Source: Berberis thunbergii (taxonomy: Eukaryota; Streptophyta; Magnoliopsida; Ranunculales; Berberidaceae). Taken from it: DNA of 64,000 nucleotides. The notes beneath the pieces were generated by a model. That model was not told the origin of the DNA. It saw only the letters and a program-made list of their open reading frames with translations, and did not search any database. How positions within the stretch are numbered: position 1 is the first letter of the stretch; the number at the start of each line of letters is the position of its first letter. Positions 21,401 to 33,418 of the stretch are shown piece by piece. The stretch is taken from assembly GCA_003290165.1 (NCBI GenBank), contig QNQO01000200.1, positions 186,001 to 250,000 of the forward strand, given 5' to 3'. Position numbers and translations under genes: made by a program.

Positions 21401-24400
21401 GGGCAGTCATGATTCAAGATAAGGCAGGTTGAAGGCCTGTAATTTTAGAAGTTTACACTCCAGTGTAAAGTTTTGAAATCTTCCATTGGATAAAAATGTT
21501 TAGACATTTTCTTATTTCACTCTATACACAAGAGACTCCTGTTGTTAGACATTTTTAGTGATTCTTTGAAGGAACCCTATGCCTCCGCTCATAAATTTTC
21601 ATTCAAATTAAGATTTTCCAAAAAATGAGAAAAATACAGATTATGTGCTGATGAAAGTCATATTTTCCAAAAAAACAAAAAACAGTTCTGAAAGTCATAG
21701 AATAGAAAAAAGCCAGAAGTTATAACAATAGTGAACGTTTTCCTTCCAAAAACAGCTAGAAGGACACATCAGTTATACAACCCATACTCCTTGAAACATG
21801 ATATACAAATGACAAAGCTTTCTACGTCACTCTGGGTTGAAAAAGCAGGTAATAGTGTACTTTGGTGATAGTAGAAAGACAAAAGATTTGAGCCCAACAA
21901 CCTGTAAGATGCTTATTCTACAGTCGAATGTTGTTACATGCAATTTGGCAACCAGAAAACGATCCCTCCCTTAGACTTAGACTAGGTGATGAAAACCATA
22001 AAAAAGATTTAAAAGGAAATAAAGGAGGATAGAGAGAGATAACTATAGGGACCACTTGGAACATTTATTTTGATAATCTACTCCTCTCACTGATGTAAAC
22101 TTAGAATATAATTTATGTTCTGCCACTGCAGTTCCCAATGAAAGAGGGTGGTGGACTGTTGTGGTGGTGGTGGAAGCTTGTTTAATTTATTTTATGTATT
22201 TTTTATTGGTTTTAAATGTTAGTAGGGGTATATATATAGAGAGAGAAGATTAGGTAAGGTGGTGATGGTGGTGGTACTGGTATTGGTGCTCTCTTGTGAT
22301 AATGCAAAGTAAAAATACCCACCCAACAACAATATCTCTCGATCTCTTTTGGATTCTTTTTATCCAATCACGCCACTTCTTGCAGAGAACATGTCCCTTT
22401 ATTCATGTCTATTGTAGATTAAAAAAAATAGTTTATTGTCAATGCTTTGAGATAGATAGAATGACTATACAATACAGCTTTGAAATCAGAGGTGTGGGAA
22501 GAGTTTTCTGAGTTTTGGATTGGAGTTGGCAGAGAAAAGAGAGCAGAAAACACCCAACTCACACATGGCTTTTTAGCTTTACTTTTCTATCCCTCCCAAA
22601 CCCTCCCCCACCTCTGCAGAGATACCACTGTCTTGTTGGTGATGGCTCCAAACCCTAATTCATTCAAATATTTCTTCCAATCCCATTTGAACTTTAGCAT
22701 TCAGTAGTACAAGCTGTAAAAACTAAAACAACTCATATTATCTGACATCCAACAACCTATTTAAGAATTGGAAGAGAGAAAAAGTTGATCAGGAAGCTTC
22801 TGCTGATCTACCTTACCTAATTCATAGTAATAGAAGAAGTCCATTCAAGCCTCATTGATTATAGTTTATGGTCCAATTGGATCGTGATGTGAGGTGAAAT
22901 CCCAATAAAAAAAAGTAGTGATATTTATATGTTTAATATTAAGCTAGATTGTGTTTCCTTATTATGTAACAATGAAATGTTAAGCAAGTTGAAGCATGCT
23001 CATTTATCACATTATGTCTACCTGATTGGATGTTAGCAAAAATAGAAAAGGTATTTTTACTTGATTGGATGATGTTATATAGTTTCTATTAGAGAAGCAA
23101 TGTTTATATATAATAACTAAGTGTATATTGTGTTTTTTCATGAAAAATACTTGTATGCATGTGTCAGTCTTCCTTTAATTGAAGTTGTTGATTTGGTGAT
23201 AACTATTGTTATGACAATCAGTCGTAGACCCCGTTTTCTTTGTTGAATAATGAACTGCTTCTACTGCTAAAATTACATGTAAGTGTTTAGACTATTGGGT
23301 TTTCTCGGACTGTACATGCAAATCTGAACAAATGTATGCTTTTATATTGAGATGCCAGTGATATTGTTTGTTATAATGTTAACTTCTCCCTAGAAAATAA
23401 ACTTCTCAAGCAAAGGAAAATAATAAGCATTATGTATTTGATAGAACTAAACAAGAATTGAAACAAAACAAGAACGTAATACAAAGCAGAACTTGAAATC
23501 AAACTATGATAAAAGCTAATTGAAAAACAAATAAGAAAATAAGTATTCTTTTCAATCAATCAACCTACGAACAATGAACAACCCCTTGCCTTACTTAAAA
23601 TATCCCTAACTTCTTTGGCAAGCTAATTAATCCTAATTGGCTAATAATGTCCTAAAACTTCTATTATAGAACAGTTTAATTATAATTAATATTAGTAAAA
23701 TAAGTCATACTAATACCTACTTAATTACATCAATATTCCCTTGAATTGATATTACATTATGAAGTTATCTGTTGTACAAGTTAAGTTAGCGTTGATGATC
23801 TGTCAAAACAGAACTAGTTAACCTCTGCAGTGACATAACCCATACGAATAGCAAACACCTTGTATGATATTTATTCAATCATTTTCTTTTCTTCTTTTTT
23901 CTGAATTTGGACAAAGCTGTAGCTTTCTATCCTTGCCAATCTACTTCCCTTACAATGATGCATAATGCATGCAAGCGTGTGAATTGGTCCGAAAAATGAG
24001 TGCATAGAGACATAAAAATTCAAGGAGGGAGCAATCAAGCACGTTGTCTTCTTCTCGCGACAAATTTATCGTCTTTTTCAATACCTCCACTGACCAAAAT
24101 TTTATCATAAATACTGTCAATACACACCTTAGATCTTCTTCTCCTACATTATCACTGTTTTCCAACATTTCATGCCTGCCTGCTTGCTTGGTCCCCCACA
24201 ATTCTACATGGTCCCACCCGATGGATAGAGCGATGACAAGTTACTTATTATTAACTATCACAATCACAGAAGTAATTAGGGTTTAATGGGGCCGTAAAAA
24301 TACAGTTAAGGTGGTAGTTATGTGGGTAGTTTAGAGAGCTATCTAGGTTTTCTTTATGCAAGCATGCATTTACTTGCAACAAGTCACAACAAAGGGAAGT

Positions 24401-25000
24401 AGTATAATAGTATCCGTGTGTGTGTGGTGCAGCAGTTCATTACTCACCACTGTAAGTTCGTTAACATTGCCCGCATTAAGGAGCAGTTGCATCAGCTCCC
24501 TCCCTGTCTGATCCTTCTCGAAAGGCGTTCCCGTTTTGCAGTGATCAGTGAAAGAAGAAAGAGCTAGCACCCGATAGTTGGTGCAGGTAGAATATTTAAG
24601 GACCCCACCAAACACTGGCACGTGTGCAGCCATCAATTCAATACCTCCTTTCATGGGCTTGGTTCTACTTATGGATCAAGTTTGACAAGCCCATGAGTAA
24701 CTTTGGTGTTTTGGTTTAGAGCTTAATCAGTGTGTTTAGAGGTAAACAGACACTTTGTCAGAGCATCTCTATGTTGAGTTTTCGCAGAGACAGTGTCTAA
24801 TGTTTGTTGAAAGTTTTCCATATGTCCCTCTAACTCAAATTAATATTTGAGTTTTAGCTAATTTCTCTGCGTGATTGTAGATCAAAACCTCTCCTTTATC
24901 ATGGAATGGGTATAATGACTATTAAGAAGCTTATATGTTTGCGATTGGAAATGTTGCAGCAAGGGTCCAAAATATGAAATTGAGTGGTTAATTATATCAG
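18470..25000. other. 6.5-kb interval with no recognisable gene
   Basis: I see no conserved protein motif, tRNA-like promoter or transposon end here. Open frames are short and lack any family resemblance. GA/CT-rich patches (22.14-22.30 and 22.47-22.62 kb) and ordinary AT-rich DNA make up most of it. Confidence 0.5.
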
Positions 25001-25002
25001 AA

Positions 25003-25171
25003 ATTCTAAGTGTCGAGGAAACAAGCGAGGGAAGTGAGGTGGCGGGGGTGAGAGCCGTTCACCTCACTCGAGATGCATGCGTTGACTTTTGATGCGCGCA
25101 TCCCGAACGAGATGAACGACTCCCACCCCCGCCACCTCACTCCCCTCGCCCATTTCCTTGCTGTGTAGAAT
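25003..25171. repeat. Fold-back MITE-like element A
   Basis: An imperfect inverted repeat with arms of about 75 bp: left arm ATTCTAAGTGTCGAGGAAAC onward through GTGAGGTGGCGGGGGTG; right arm its reverse complement, ending TGTGTAGAAT. The central part contains GCATGCGTTGACTTTTGATG. Sequence and layout match element B at 30.55 kb, so both belong to one family. No coding capacity and no certain target duplication. Confidence 0.8.
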
Positions 25172-26108
25172 CACTCTAATTATATCTTGGATTCGGAGTT
25201 TGAGAAAAGTATCCGTGGAGGCACCTTCCCTAACACTGGATTGGGACTACTAGTCCAACTCTAAAATGTATTAGCGAGCTCAAAATATGATCATGGCGGG
25301 CAAAGGGGACCGAGGCTGTGATGCAAATTCCTGTCTGGAACCAGAGGATAAGTTATGTTTACTCATTTAAAGGGGTATTATGAAACTGCTGACCTGGGGG
25401 AGCTGCTCTTCTGACTTCTGTCATGTGGGTGTGGGGTTTTAAAGTTAAGTGACAATTTTAGTTCTTTCTTCCTATAAACAAATATTACTTGAAAGGTCAA
25501 ATTTCACGCGATTTGTCATAAAATAGAACAGTAAGAGTTCAAAGGGATCATACTATAGTTGAAGGTTGGAATAAATTATACATACAAATTCATGCATGTA
25601 TTCTAGCTAGCTAGGCATTTAATGGAATAGAATTCCATGAATATATGCCATTTGATGATCTGATCATCTTGTCAATCTATGCAATAGAAAGAAAATTACA
25701 AGCAAGGCAAACCATATTTGACATACAACTCATAACAATTTTTACCTGATCAGGAGATTTGGATTCTGCGGGATGGGCAAACTGTCACAAGGATCACTTA
25801 CAACACTACTTCACTTTTACCAGTTCCTGGCTTCTGAATATATCTTCCAAGCCTCTTGAGGGGGGGTTGGGGGGGTGAGTGGTGTTCATTTTTGCCTCTT
25901 AATCTAGTTAGAAATCTGAATTAGTGGTTCAATGGTGTGTCTAATTTATTTATTTATTTTATTCATGAAAAATCATAATTAGGGAGGACGTATATTTGCT
26001 ATGCTAGGCATGTAATTGATTGCAACTTAGGTACATATACCATCGTTTACAACATACTACCAAGATAGAATTTCATTAGGACTAGAAAAGCGAATGCTAG
26101 AAAGGGGG

Positions 26109-26168
26109 GAAGATATCGAAATGTCCTAAGGCCCGTGTGAAGATATTGAAATGTCCTAAGGCCCGTGT
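26109..26168. repeat. 30-bp tandem duplication
   Basis: Two units of GAAGATAT(C/T)GAAATGTCC plus TAAGGCCCGTGT lie head to tail with one mismatch. Confidence 0.85.
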
Positions 26169-26244
26169 GAATAATATACAATGAGAGGGAGTGGATGGGG
26201 TAGTAAAAGGTACTTTGTCATTGAAGGTTTTATACGGCCAATTT

Positions 26245-26520
26245 CAGCATTTTAGTTGGTAAGACTTGTGGCTAATGGTATAATAATCCTTGGTTCGAAC
26301 TTTGCCTCCAAGTGATATAACGACATTATCTATAACACCCCCAGCTTGTGTAGAGATGAGGACTTGTCAAATGAGTTTCATTACCATGACAATCAAGCTG
26401 TGCATGCTATGAAGATTTATTTAAACATCAACTTGGAAGATCGAATGGTCACAGTGACAACATTTGTCCAGACCATCAACCTTGATGCTCATATATGACT
26501 ATATTGTTGTCATATATAGG
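26245..26520 (+). mobile_element. Possible tRNA-derived SINE
   Basis: TTTAGTTGGTAAGACTTGTGG near 26,251 resembles a tRNA A box, and CTTGGTTCGAACTTTG near 26,287 resembles a B box at suitable spacing. A clear poly(A)/T-rich tail and target duplication were not found, so the 3' limit is a guess. Confidence 0.35.
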
Positions 26521-26654
26521 TGACTTTAATCCTTTGACATCTCCCCATGAGAAAAAATTGAATTTACAGGTCCAAAAATAGAAAAAGCACACCAACTTTG
26601 TAATAATAAAAAGTGGTGTAAAGAAGATTGAAATAATAAAAAAATTGGACCAGT

Positions 26655-26667
26655 TGATATATATACA
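26655..26667 (+). promoter_or_regulatory. Candidate TATA box of the HECATE-type gene
   Basis: GATATATATAC lies about 280 bp before the start codon and is followed by a long CT-rich stretch (26,710-26,905) of the kind common in plant 5' leaders. A second TATAAAAA at about 26,931 is too close to the ATG to place a leader. Transcript start not proven. Confidence 0.4.
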
Positions 26668-26946
26668 ATGTTCCTGCTGGATTGGTAGTCGGTTCCCAAT
26701 AATCCTGAAACTTTCATCAGACTCTCCTTTATTCTGTTTTTCTCTCTTTTTCCTCTCCTCCTACTCTATCTATCTATCTCCCCTCCTTCTCTCTTCTGCA
26801 ACTTCTGATAAAACTCTAAGTCCCCCATTTCTCATCTCTCCCCCTCCCATCCCTCTGCCCCTCTCACAGTCTCTCCTTCTGTTGCCCACCTCTCCCTTTT
26901 AGTCTTCTCTTGTTCTTTTAAACCCACAGTATAAAAAGAAACAAGC

Positions 26947-27738
26947 ATGGATGTGGACCTCCTAAAATCTGCAACAGAAGAAGATCAGATGGAGATGATG
27001 ATGATGATGCACATGGACAACAATAATAACCACCACTACCACCACCCCAACAACAAACTAGCCGAATTCGGCAGCGCGGTGCCATTCCCTGACATGGCTG
27101 AACTATCATCAATTGACTTCACTACCACTAATGGAGCTAGTGCTGGTCTTTGCACCCCACCATCTATGTTATCATCTCCTACATTGTTATCTCCACACCC
27201 TTCCTTTTCTTTCTTGAACTCATCATTCCATGACCCCGTCCCTCCCAACCCCCTACGTGGGGAATTTTCAGGTACAAGTACATTTCCATGTCCTTCACAA
27301 AAGCGTAACAACTCGTCCATGGCAGCCATGAGGGAGATGATATTCCGTATCGCAGCAATGCAGCCAATTCACATTGACCCAGAGTCCGTGAAGCCTCCAA
27401 AGCGCAGGAATGTCAAGATATCAAAAGATCCACAAAGTGTAGCAGCGAGGCACCGAAGAGAAAGGATAAGTGAGAGGATAAGAATTCTTCAAAGACTTGT
27501 TCCTGGTGGGACTAAGATGGATACTGCTTCCATGTTAGATGAAGCAATTCACTATGTTAAGTTCCTGAAGACTCAAGTGCAGTCTTTGGAGAGAGCTGCC
27601 ACTAATAGGCCTGCCGGTCTAGGGTTCCCAACGACGCCACCACTTTCTAGCCCAAATTACACTTGTTTGGGAAGACCGTCTTCTTACCAACAGAATAACA
27701 ATCAGATGATGTTTAGTTCAACTCAGATGCTTAGCTGA
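26947..27738 (+). CDS. HEC1/HEC2: HECATE1/2-type bHLH transcription factor
   Basis: A 263-residue single-exon protein. The N-terminus is low-complexity (Met run 16-21, Asn/His-rich 25-36). The conserved HEC block begins at about 125 ([20 protein letters not shown]), followed by the Pro/Lys linker and the bHLH domain: basic region about 160-175 ([16 protein letters not shown]), helix 1, loop PGGTKMD, helix 2 ([20 protein letters not shown]) to about 215. The basic region has Ala where E-box binders have the contacting Glu, as in all HECATE proteins, which act largely as dimers with SPATULA-type partners. Known roles are gynoecium and transmitting-tract development and stem-cell timing in the nucleus. 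HYVKFLK..VQSL points to HEC1/2 rather than HEC3. Intact; slightly longer than the Arabidopsis proteins. Confidence 0.95.
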   Translation: MDVDLLKSATEEDQMEMMMMMHMDNNNNHHYHHPNNKLAEFGSAVPFPDMAELSSIDFTTTNGASAGLCTPPSMLSSPTLLSPHPSFSFLNSSFHDPVPPNPLRGEFSGTSTFPCPSQKRNNSSMAAMREMIFRIAAMQPIHIDPESVKPPKRRNVKISKDPQSVAARHRRERISERIRILQRLVPGGTKMDTASMLDEAIHYVKFLKTQVQSLERAATNRPAGLGFPTTPPLSSPNYTCLGRPSSYQQNNNQMMFSSTQMLS

Positions 27739-30550
27739 TCAAAGTGAAGAGATTAGTTGGGAGGTATAAATACATTATTGTGTCTAATTGATGGGCTTAT
27801 TGAGGTCTTGTAAAGGGAAGACTCTTGATTTTTCTTGATTAATCTGTACTTCTTTTTTTCTTCTGTTTCTCTCTTACTAAGGCTTTGTTATCTAATGTAT
27901 TATCATGAATAATAATTGAGCCTCTCAGACCAAAATGTTTCAGAATAGTATCTCTCTATCTCTCTGACTCTCCTTTCCAACTATCACCATGAATGAAAAA
28001 GAAGCTTAGGCATCAGTACGTTGAGTCTTTTTCTTGATTTTGATATTATATAATATATCAAAAACTATCAAAATAGAGGAAGGGGGCACAAAGGAACAAG
28101 GAGAAGGAATAAAAGAAAATTTTCTTGTGCGCGTGGCATTGATTGTATCTACTAATTAGGTCAATGACCCTTGTCTAATTGATCAATTAATTAAAAAAAT
28201 GACCCTATTTAAAAAATTAGAATAAAAAATCCTAAAATTCTAGGATTCAATGGTATCATAAAATGGACACAAGATTATATTCCAGAAGTAATTTATCATC
28301 TAGGAATTCCCTAAAGCACTTGTGTTGGAAAATTTTCCTCATCAATTCATAGAGCATGGACTTCTTACTTTTCTATTAACAAAGTTTCCAAATTAATAAG
28401 AGAAAATGGATAGTTTATTGGAAGAACCAAACTATCTCAAGTTTTGTAAGGATCATCTATCTGATAAGGCAATCCTCATCTTATTATAATTATGAATGAA
28501 TAATTAAAAATAATGCATCATGCTAGTGGTGTGCTTAGTATTGTCAAACCTTTGCGTCTTGGTAAACCTTGATTATTTATATTTCATGTACAAGTGTTTT
28601 GAACATTATAATTGTTGTGTTATATATTCATGTTTGAAATTGGTAAATATTGTCATTTCGAAACAAATAATTGAAAATATTACAATCTTTCTTCTGTAGA
28701 CATATTCAAATCTTTCCAACAAGTCTTGGTACCTTGATGACCTGCAAACTGTTTCTTAACCAAAGACATATAGCATAGTAAGCTTTGGGAAGTAATTGTA
28801 TTAATAGCTTCAAATCATGTCTATGACGACTCTACTGATCTGAGAAAGAAGGAAACGGGAAGCAAGAAGAGATGGTGTCGAGAATTATAATTCATTGCTG
28901 GGTGTATTCCTTGGTGCAACTTTATATGAGTTATGTTTCTCGACTGCATAAAAATTTATTTTTGGTTCTTAGGCAACGATACATAACACACGTGGTTAGC
29001 TCTGGTATATTTCTGTAGTCTGCTCTCTGCGCTGTCTTTAATGTCGACATTATATGCAGTTCTCTTTTGATATTCATAAGTTGATTCTCATATTGTTCAG
29101 GCTTTTGAAGTGAACAGAGTGTAAGACTGGACTTGGAAAGGAAAGTGGAAGTTGAAGGGAGAGGAACAAGAAGAAAAGGTTAGTATTAGTGGGACTGTCA
29201 TTTGTTTGAAATGAAGTTGTCAGATGGTTTGTGTTAGTAGTCTCCAACTTGACGGTAAACTTGTGACGGATGAAATCTTCATACTCTGTGGCAACATTTG
29301 GGGTGGGCAGAGGTAAGTAATTAAAAAAAAAACTATTCTAGAAAACAACCATTAGGGGAGGGAGGATGTCTAAGAATGCATGAGAGTTGGCACGTGAAGT
29401 TCTGACTGCTTGCGGTGGTTTATTTATTTATTTAACAACGATTAGAACATTTGTTTGAATGAAAATGATTAAAGAAGAAAGAAATAAAGATAGAGAGAGA
29501 GATGAAATCCCCACACACTCTCCAGTCTCCCATGTGAAGTGAATCTGCAATTGTCAATCTATTGGACCTTCCATTCTCTCCCTCACGTGTCCCTAGCCTC
29601 TCTCCATGTATATATGTAAAAAGAAAAAAAGTTTCAATTCAACAAGAAGAAAGTAAACTTGATATCATAGCATGGTCAGCCATGGCCAATGGCATGAAAG
29701 CTCAATGGTTGGAGTTTAGCGGATGGTACCACTTGGTATTGGATTTGAATTCAGCTTGCGGCATCTTTATCAGTTTATGGTGTCTTGATCAGTTCTGGTC
29801 TTTAATGAGTTCTGAAATCCTATAAAAACCCTGCTCATCTTTCAAAAAAAAAATGATCAGCCTTGGCATCTTGAGACACCATATTTGGGTCTGTTATGGA
29901 TGATGATGGACTGATCTCAACATCCATTATGTTAAGCAAACATTTCTTTCGAATCTTGCCTCTTTAAGGCTGAGGTGATCAGAAAGCATAAACAACATAA
30001 TGAAATGGCTGTATATATTATCTGAGTGCTAGACATTATTTTGGTTGTAAGATAATATATGCCCTTTTTGTCAAATATAAAATGGGTCACCAAGTTTTGA
30101 GCTTTATACGTACATCAAACAAAGTGCAGTCTGCACAGGATATCACTAATGGATCTCCAATCAGTTGTAATTCATTTTCGAGTACCAGGGACCCTAAGAT
30201 TGAGTTTTTTTACTTTGTTTTTCAGAGATACATAGGATCAAGAAGTATTGAATAGTTAAAGAAGAAAATATGAAATTTTATGAGTATCAGAGTTGGCAAT
30301 TTGATCTGGTGAATATATCCAAGGTTTGGGGTGACAAAGTTTGATCAAACTATTCACCACTTTCTTAAGAAAGTATTCACCATCAGTGGGGGAGAAAGTA
30401 TTGAGACTAGAGTCTACTCAATCCATTTTATGGACTATGGCTGCTTTACATGTGATTGATTTGCCTTCTTTTAAATTCTTAGATGGCATGTTAACGAGAA
30501 CGTGATAATGTCATGGTGTTGGGAAGAGGATCTTGATATTATAAAAGGGG
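27739..30550. other. HECATE 3' region and gene-free DNA
   Basis: AATAATAATTGAG near 27,906 may serve as a poly(A) signal region for the bHLH gene. Beyond that no conserved coding motif, RNA gene or transposon end was seen. A TC-rich patch occurs near 27,950. Confidence 0.4.
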
Positions 30551-30554
30551 AATT

Positions 30555-30739
30555 CTAAATGTCGAGGAAATGGGCGAGGAAAGCAACGAGGGGAGTGAGG
30601 TGGAGGGAGGGGAGCCATTCACTCCCCTCGAGATACATGCAAAAAAAGTCAACGCACGCTTCTCGAGGGGAGTGAATGGCTCCCCTCCCTCCACCTCACT
30701 CCCCTCGCTGGTTTCCTCGCCCATTTCCTCGACATTTAG
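30555..30739. repeat. Fold-back MITE-like element B (near-perfect hairpin)
   Basis: Two ~79-bp arms (30,555-30,633 and 30,660-30,739) are reverse complements with about two mismatches, separated by a 26-bp loop. Arms read CTAAATGTCGAGGAAATGGG outward-in and contain CGAGGGGAGTGAGGTGG and CCATTCACTCCCCTCGAG. The arms give open frames on both strands, which are products of the symmetry, not genes. Same family as element A. Confidence 0.9.
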
Positions 30740-31230
30740 CCTCTCAAGGCTTATCTTGGTGATAATAGTCATACCCAAAATAAACTACCTGGGGTTTCAT
30801 ATGTTGGAGTTGATTTGGTTCTTGGTATTTTTTGGAGAAGATAATAGGTGCCTTAAGAGGATTTGTTCAATACCCATTAATTAGGAGTCGTGAATGTTAC
30901 ATTATTAGCTAGTGAGGGGAATACTATTCTCAATCAAAAGGATTATTTCACGTGATTCGCAGGATGCATCAGGATGGTACATTTGGCAAGACAACTCTCC
31001 TAATCAAGGCACCGAAAATGGATCAAACAATCTAATGTGAATTAACATGTTTGCCAACTGAACGTTGCATCAGCTTAGCCATTATACTACCCCATAATCT
31101 TCAAAAAAATATTTCAATTATAATGGGCCTATCAGTTGCCCCCTTAAAAGCCCATGTACTTTAATGTAAGCTCCACGGGTGCATCTTAGGACCTTAAATA
31201 CCAACATCTCTTAGTAGAAAAATGACAATG

Positions 31231-31260
31231 TTTTTATTATTATTATTATTATTATTATTT
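31231..31260. repeat. (TTA)n microsatellite
   Basis: About eight TTA units after a T run; possibly the simple-sequence tail of the SINE-like segment to its right. Confidence 0.85.
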
Positions 31261-31430
31261 TGAAAGGTGAGTTGGGTTTTTAAGGATCCATAACTTATCA
31301 ACTGGGCGACCTATATGTTAACACTCATTAGAAAGTAACCATGTCACAGGTAAAATTCGAAGCTAAGACGTGGGAGACAAACCGACTTAGACAAGACGAC
31401 TTGCTCATACTTTCCATTTGTGCACAAATA
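31231..31430 (-). mobile_element. Possible tRNA-derived SINE with (ATT)n tail
   Basis: On the minus strand, GTTTGTCTCCCACGTCTTAG then CTTCGAATTTTACC resembles the B-box region of plant SINEs. The element would end in the (TTA)n run at 31,231-31,260, like the 3' tails of such elements. An A box and target duplication are unclear. Confidence 0.4.
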
Positions 31431-32415
31431 TAGGCAATTATATATGGTTCTAATCAGGTTGGTGAGACATTGATAAGAAGATATATATGTATAGAGAAGG
31501 CCCCAAACAAGGGGGGGGGGGGTAGGTTGCCTCCCAAGGCAAGTTCTTAGAATGGGATTGTTCATGTCTCAAGGGTCATGCCTAATTAAAAGACATGCAA
31601 TCAAAATCTCTCTCTCTCTATGGTTCCACACAAGAACATAAAAACTGGTCAAATCAAAATGTAAGAAAACCATGTGAGCCATCTCACCAAGACCCCAACA
31701 CCCCATATAAGGGAGGTGATAATATGAATATGAATGTGAACATAAAAGTCATACCTTAGCTCCTCCCAAGTGCATTGCATCCATTCTGACAATTTTATCT
31801 ATCAATTCATGTGTTGTTTATGGGTAATAAAGATAAACTAAAAAGATAAGAAAAAAGATGATTGTTTTTTAGAGAGACTCATCAAGAGCCTCAATAAAGG
31901 AAGCAAAACCACCAACATAACCCTTAAACATGGTGTGGGGTAGAGGTGCTATAAAGTTAAGGGAGTGATGATGATAAGGGAGATGAAGATGGGCCAATAC
32001 TAAACACATACTATATGGTATATATACAAGACATGAGATTAGTTAGATTTTGTTTTTCCCGAGGTTGGATAATAACATTGTTTTTTTAGCATCTCTCGCC
32101 CTAAAGTAAACCCTATTTTTTGAGTTTTGGGGTTTCTCAAGGAAATGTGTTTGAATCAAATTGTTGAAATCGGATAATCAATATCATTTGGATCTAAACA
32201 ATATTGGGTGAGCATGCAATGTGGCATGATTTCAAGACAGTGTCGTGAGGTAGATACCTAAGTCGAGGGTGTATGGGAGTATAGTATTTTGTTGGAGAAG
32301 ACTTTGGCAGATCTAGAAGGGGCCAGGTAGCTAGGTGGAGGACAATAGAATCTAATCTCTCCAATCTCTATTGGACTTGGACAAAAGCAATTTCGACCAA
32401 TCTTTTGTTCTCTTA

Positions 32416-32525
32416 GGCTAGGAAGGATGCATTGTATTTTAGCCAAGTCTTTGCAACAATTACTTGTGGAGGCTAGGAGGGATGCATAGTATTTTAGCTG
32501 TGTCCTTGCAACAATTACTTGTAGC
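32416..32525. repeat. 55-bp tandem duplication
   Basis: Units 32,416-32,470 and 32,471-32,525 share GGCTAGGA(A/G)GGATGCAT, GTATTTTAGC and TTGCAACAATTACTTGT with several substitutions. Confidence 0.85.
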
Positions 32526-32947
32526 ACTCTGCTCATTGACCACTGCTACTACACTTTTGGTTTTGGGTCAGTTTTAAAGTGTGTTTTATCATTATTTGTT
32601 GTTGTTATTGTTGTTACATAGTGTATGTGCCACTCCTTTAACAGGATTTATATTTGTAGAAGAATCAGCTAAATATAGAGCTAACATTCTATAAGAGGTC
32701 GGTTCGGGCATTTATACTTAGTTTGGTGAGGTTTGTTTCGAATTTACAAAATGTTAAATCTATAACTACGGCATTGTCATCCTTATGATGAGATCTAAAT
32801 TCAGATAAGAAGTATGTTAAATCCAAATTCAAATAATAACACTAAACTTCTGTGTTCACCACCCACCAATACAAAACTACCACGAGAGTGACTTAGTTCA
32901 AAATGAATAATGTGGCAAGTAGTAAGTGGGACCACCATTTACAACAT

Positions 32948-32971
32948 GGATAGATAGATAGATAGATAGAT
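32948..32971. repeat. (GATA)n microsatellite
   Basis: Five to six GATA units followed by GATGGATCAG. Confidence 0.85.
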
Positions 32972-33418
32972 GGATCAGATGAGATGTGATTAGATCACAT
33001 TCCCTCTCTGTTGTTGCTATGTGATGGATGACAGGAATGGTGCCTGAACTCTCTTTGATCATGATAAGGATTGGATGACGAATTCAGCCGGCTGTGTTGT
33101 TGTATCGTAGAGAAGATGAAGATGAAGTGCTTTGGACCACAAACTCATATATCCACGTTTTCCTCTAGAAAGATACATAGATATGTAGGTAGCCAAGGAA
33201 ACTAGGAGGGGACTCTAGATCTCTAGATTGGAGCAACTTTTTTCATAAGTTGACCGATTAACTTGTCATAAATACACCTTTTATTACAAAATGAAAAATC
33301 ATTTCTCTCATCTTCTTCTCCAGGTAAAAGACAAGTGAGAGAGAGAGAGATGGAGTTGTGATTATTTGTGTAGGCGGACTTAAGGGGAGGGTGTGGGAGA
33401 GGCTTGTGATGGCAAAAC

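Larger units (their letters stand above)
30740..33356. other. Gene-free interval
   Basis: No conserved protein segment. It contains a possible SINE, a G12 run (31,511-31,522), a 55-bp tandem pair and a GATA microsatellite, each listed or mentioned separately. CT/GA-rich sequence at 33,337-33,351 abuts the LTR that follows. Confidence 0.45.

Noticed and set aside
24370..24654. A 94-codon minus-strand frame with a plausible start
   Set aside because: No recognisable domain, no leader or splice context, and no support beyond openness.
26931..26938. TATAAAAA just before the HECATE start codon as its TATA box
   Set aside because: It is about 10 bp from the ATG, leaving no room for a transcript start upstream of the codon; the TATA-like word at 26,655 is more plausible.
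30539..30884. Antiparallel open frames with nearly the same protein sequence (EGSEVEGGEPFTPLE)
   Set aside because: The symmetry of the fold-back element makes both strands encode the same words; not a gene.
33402..33410. TGATGG at 33,407 considered as the start of the large element's 5' LTR
   Set aside because: Alignment with the 3' LTR start (TGATAATCACATAATTATAA) places the start at 33,419 (TAATAATTACATAATTAT), which also gives a near-matching 5-bp duplication.
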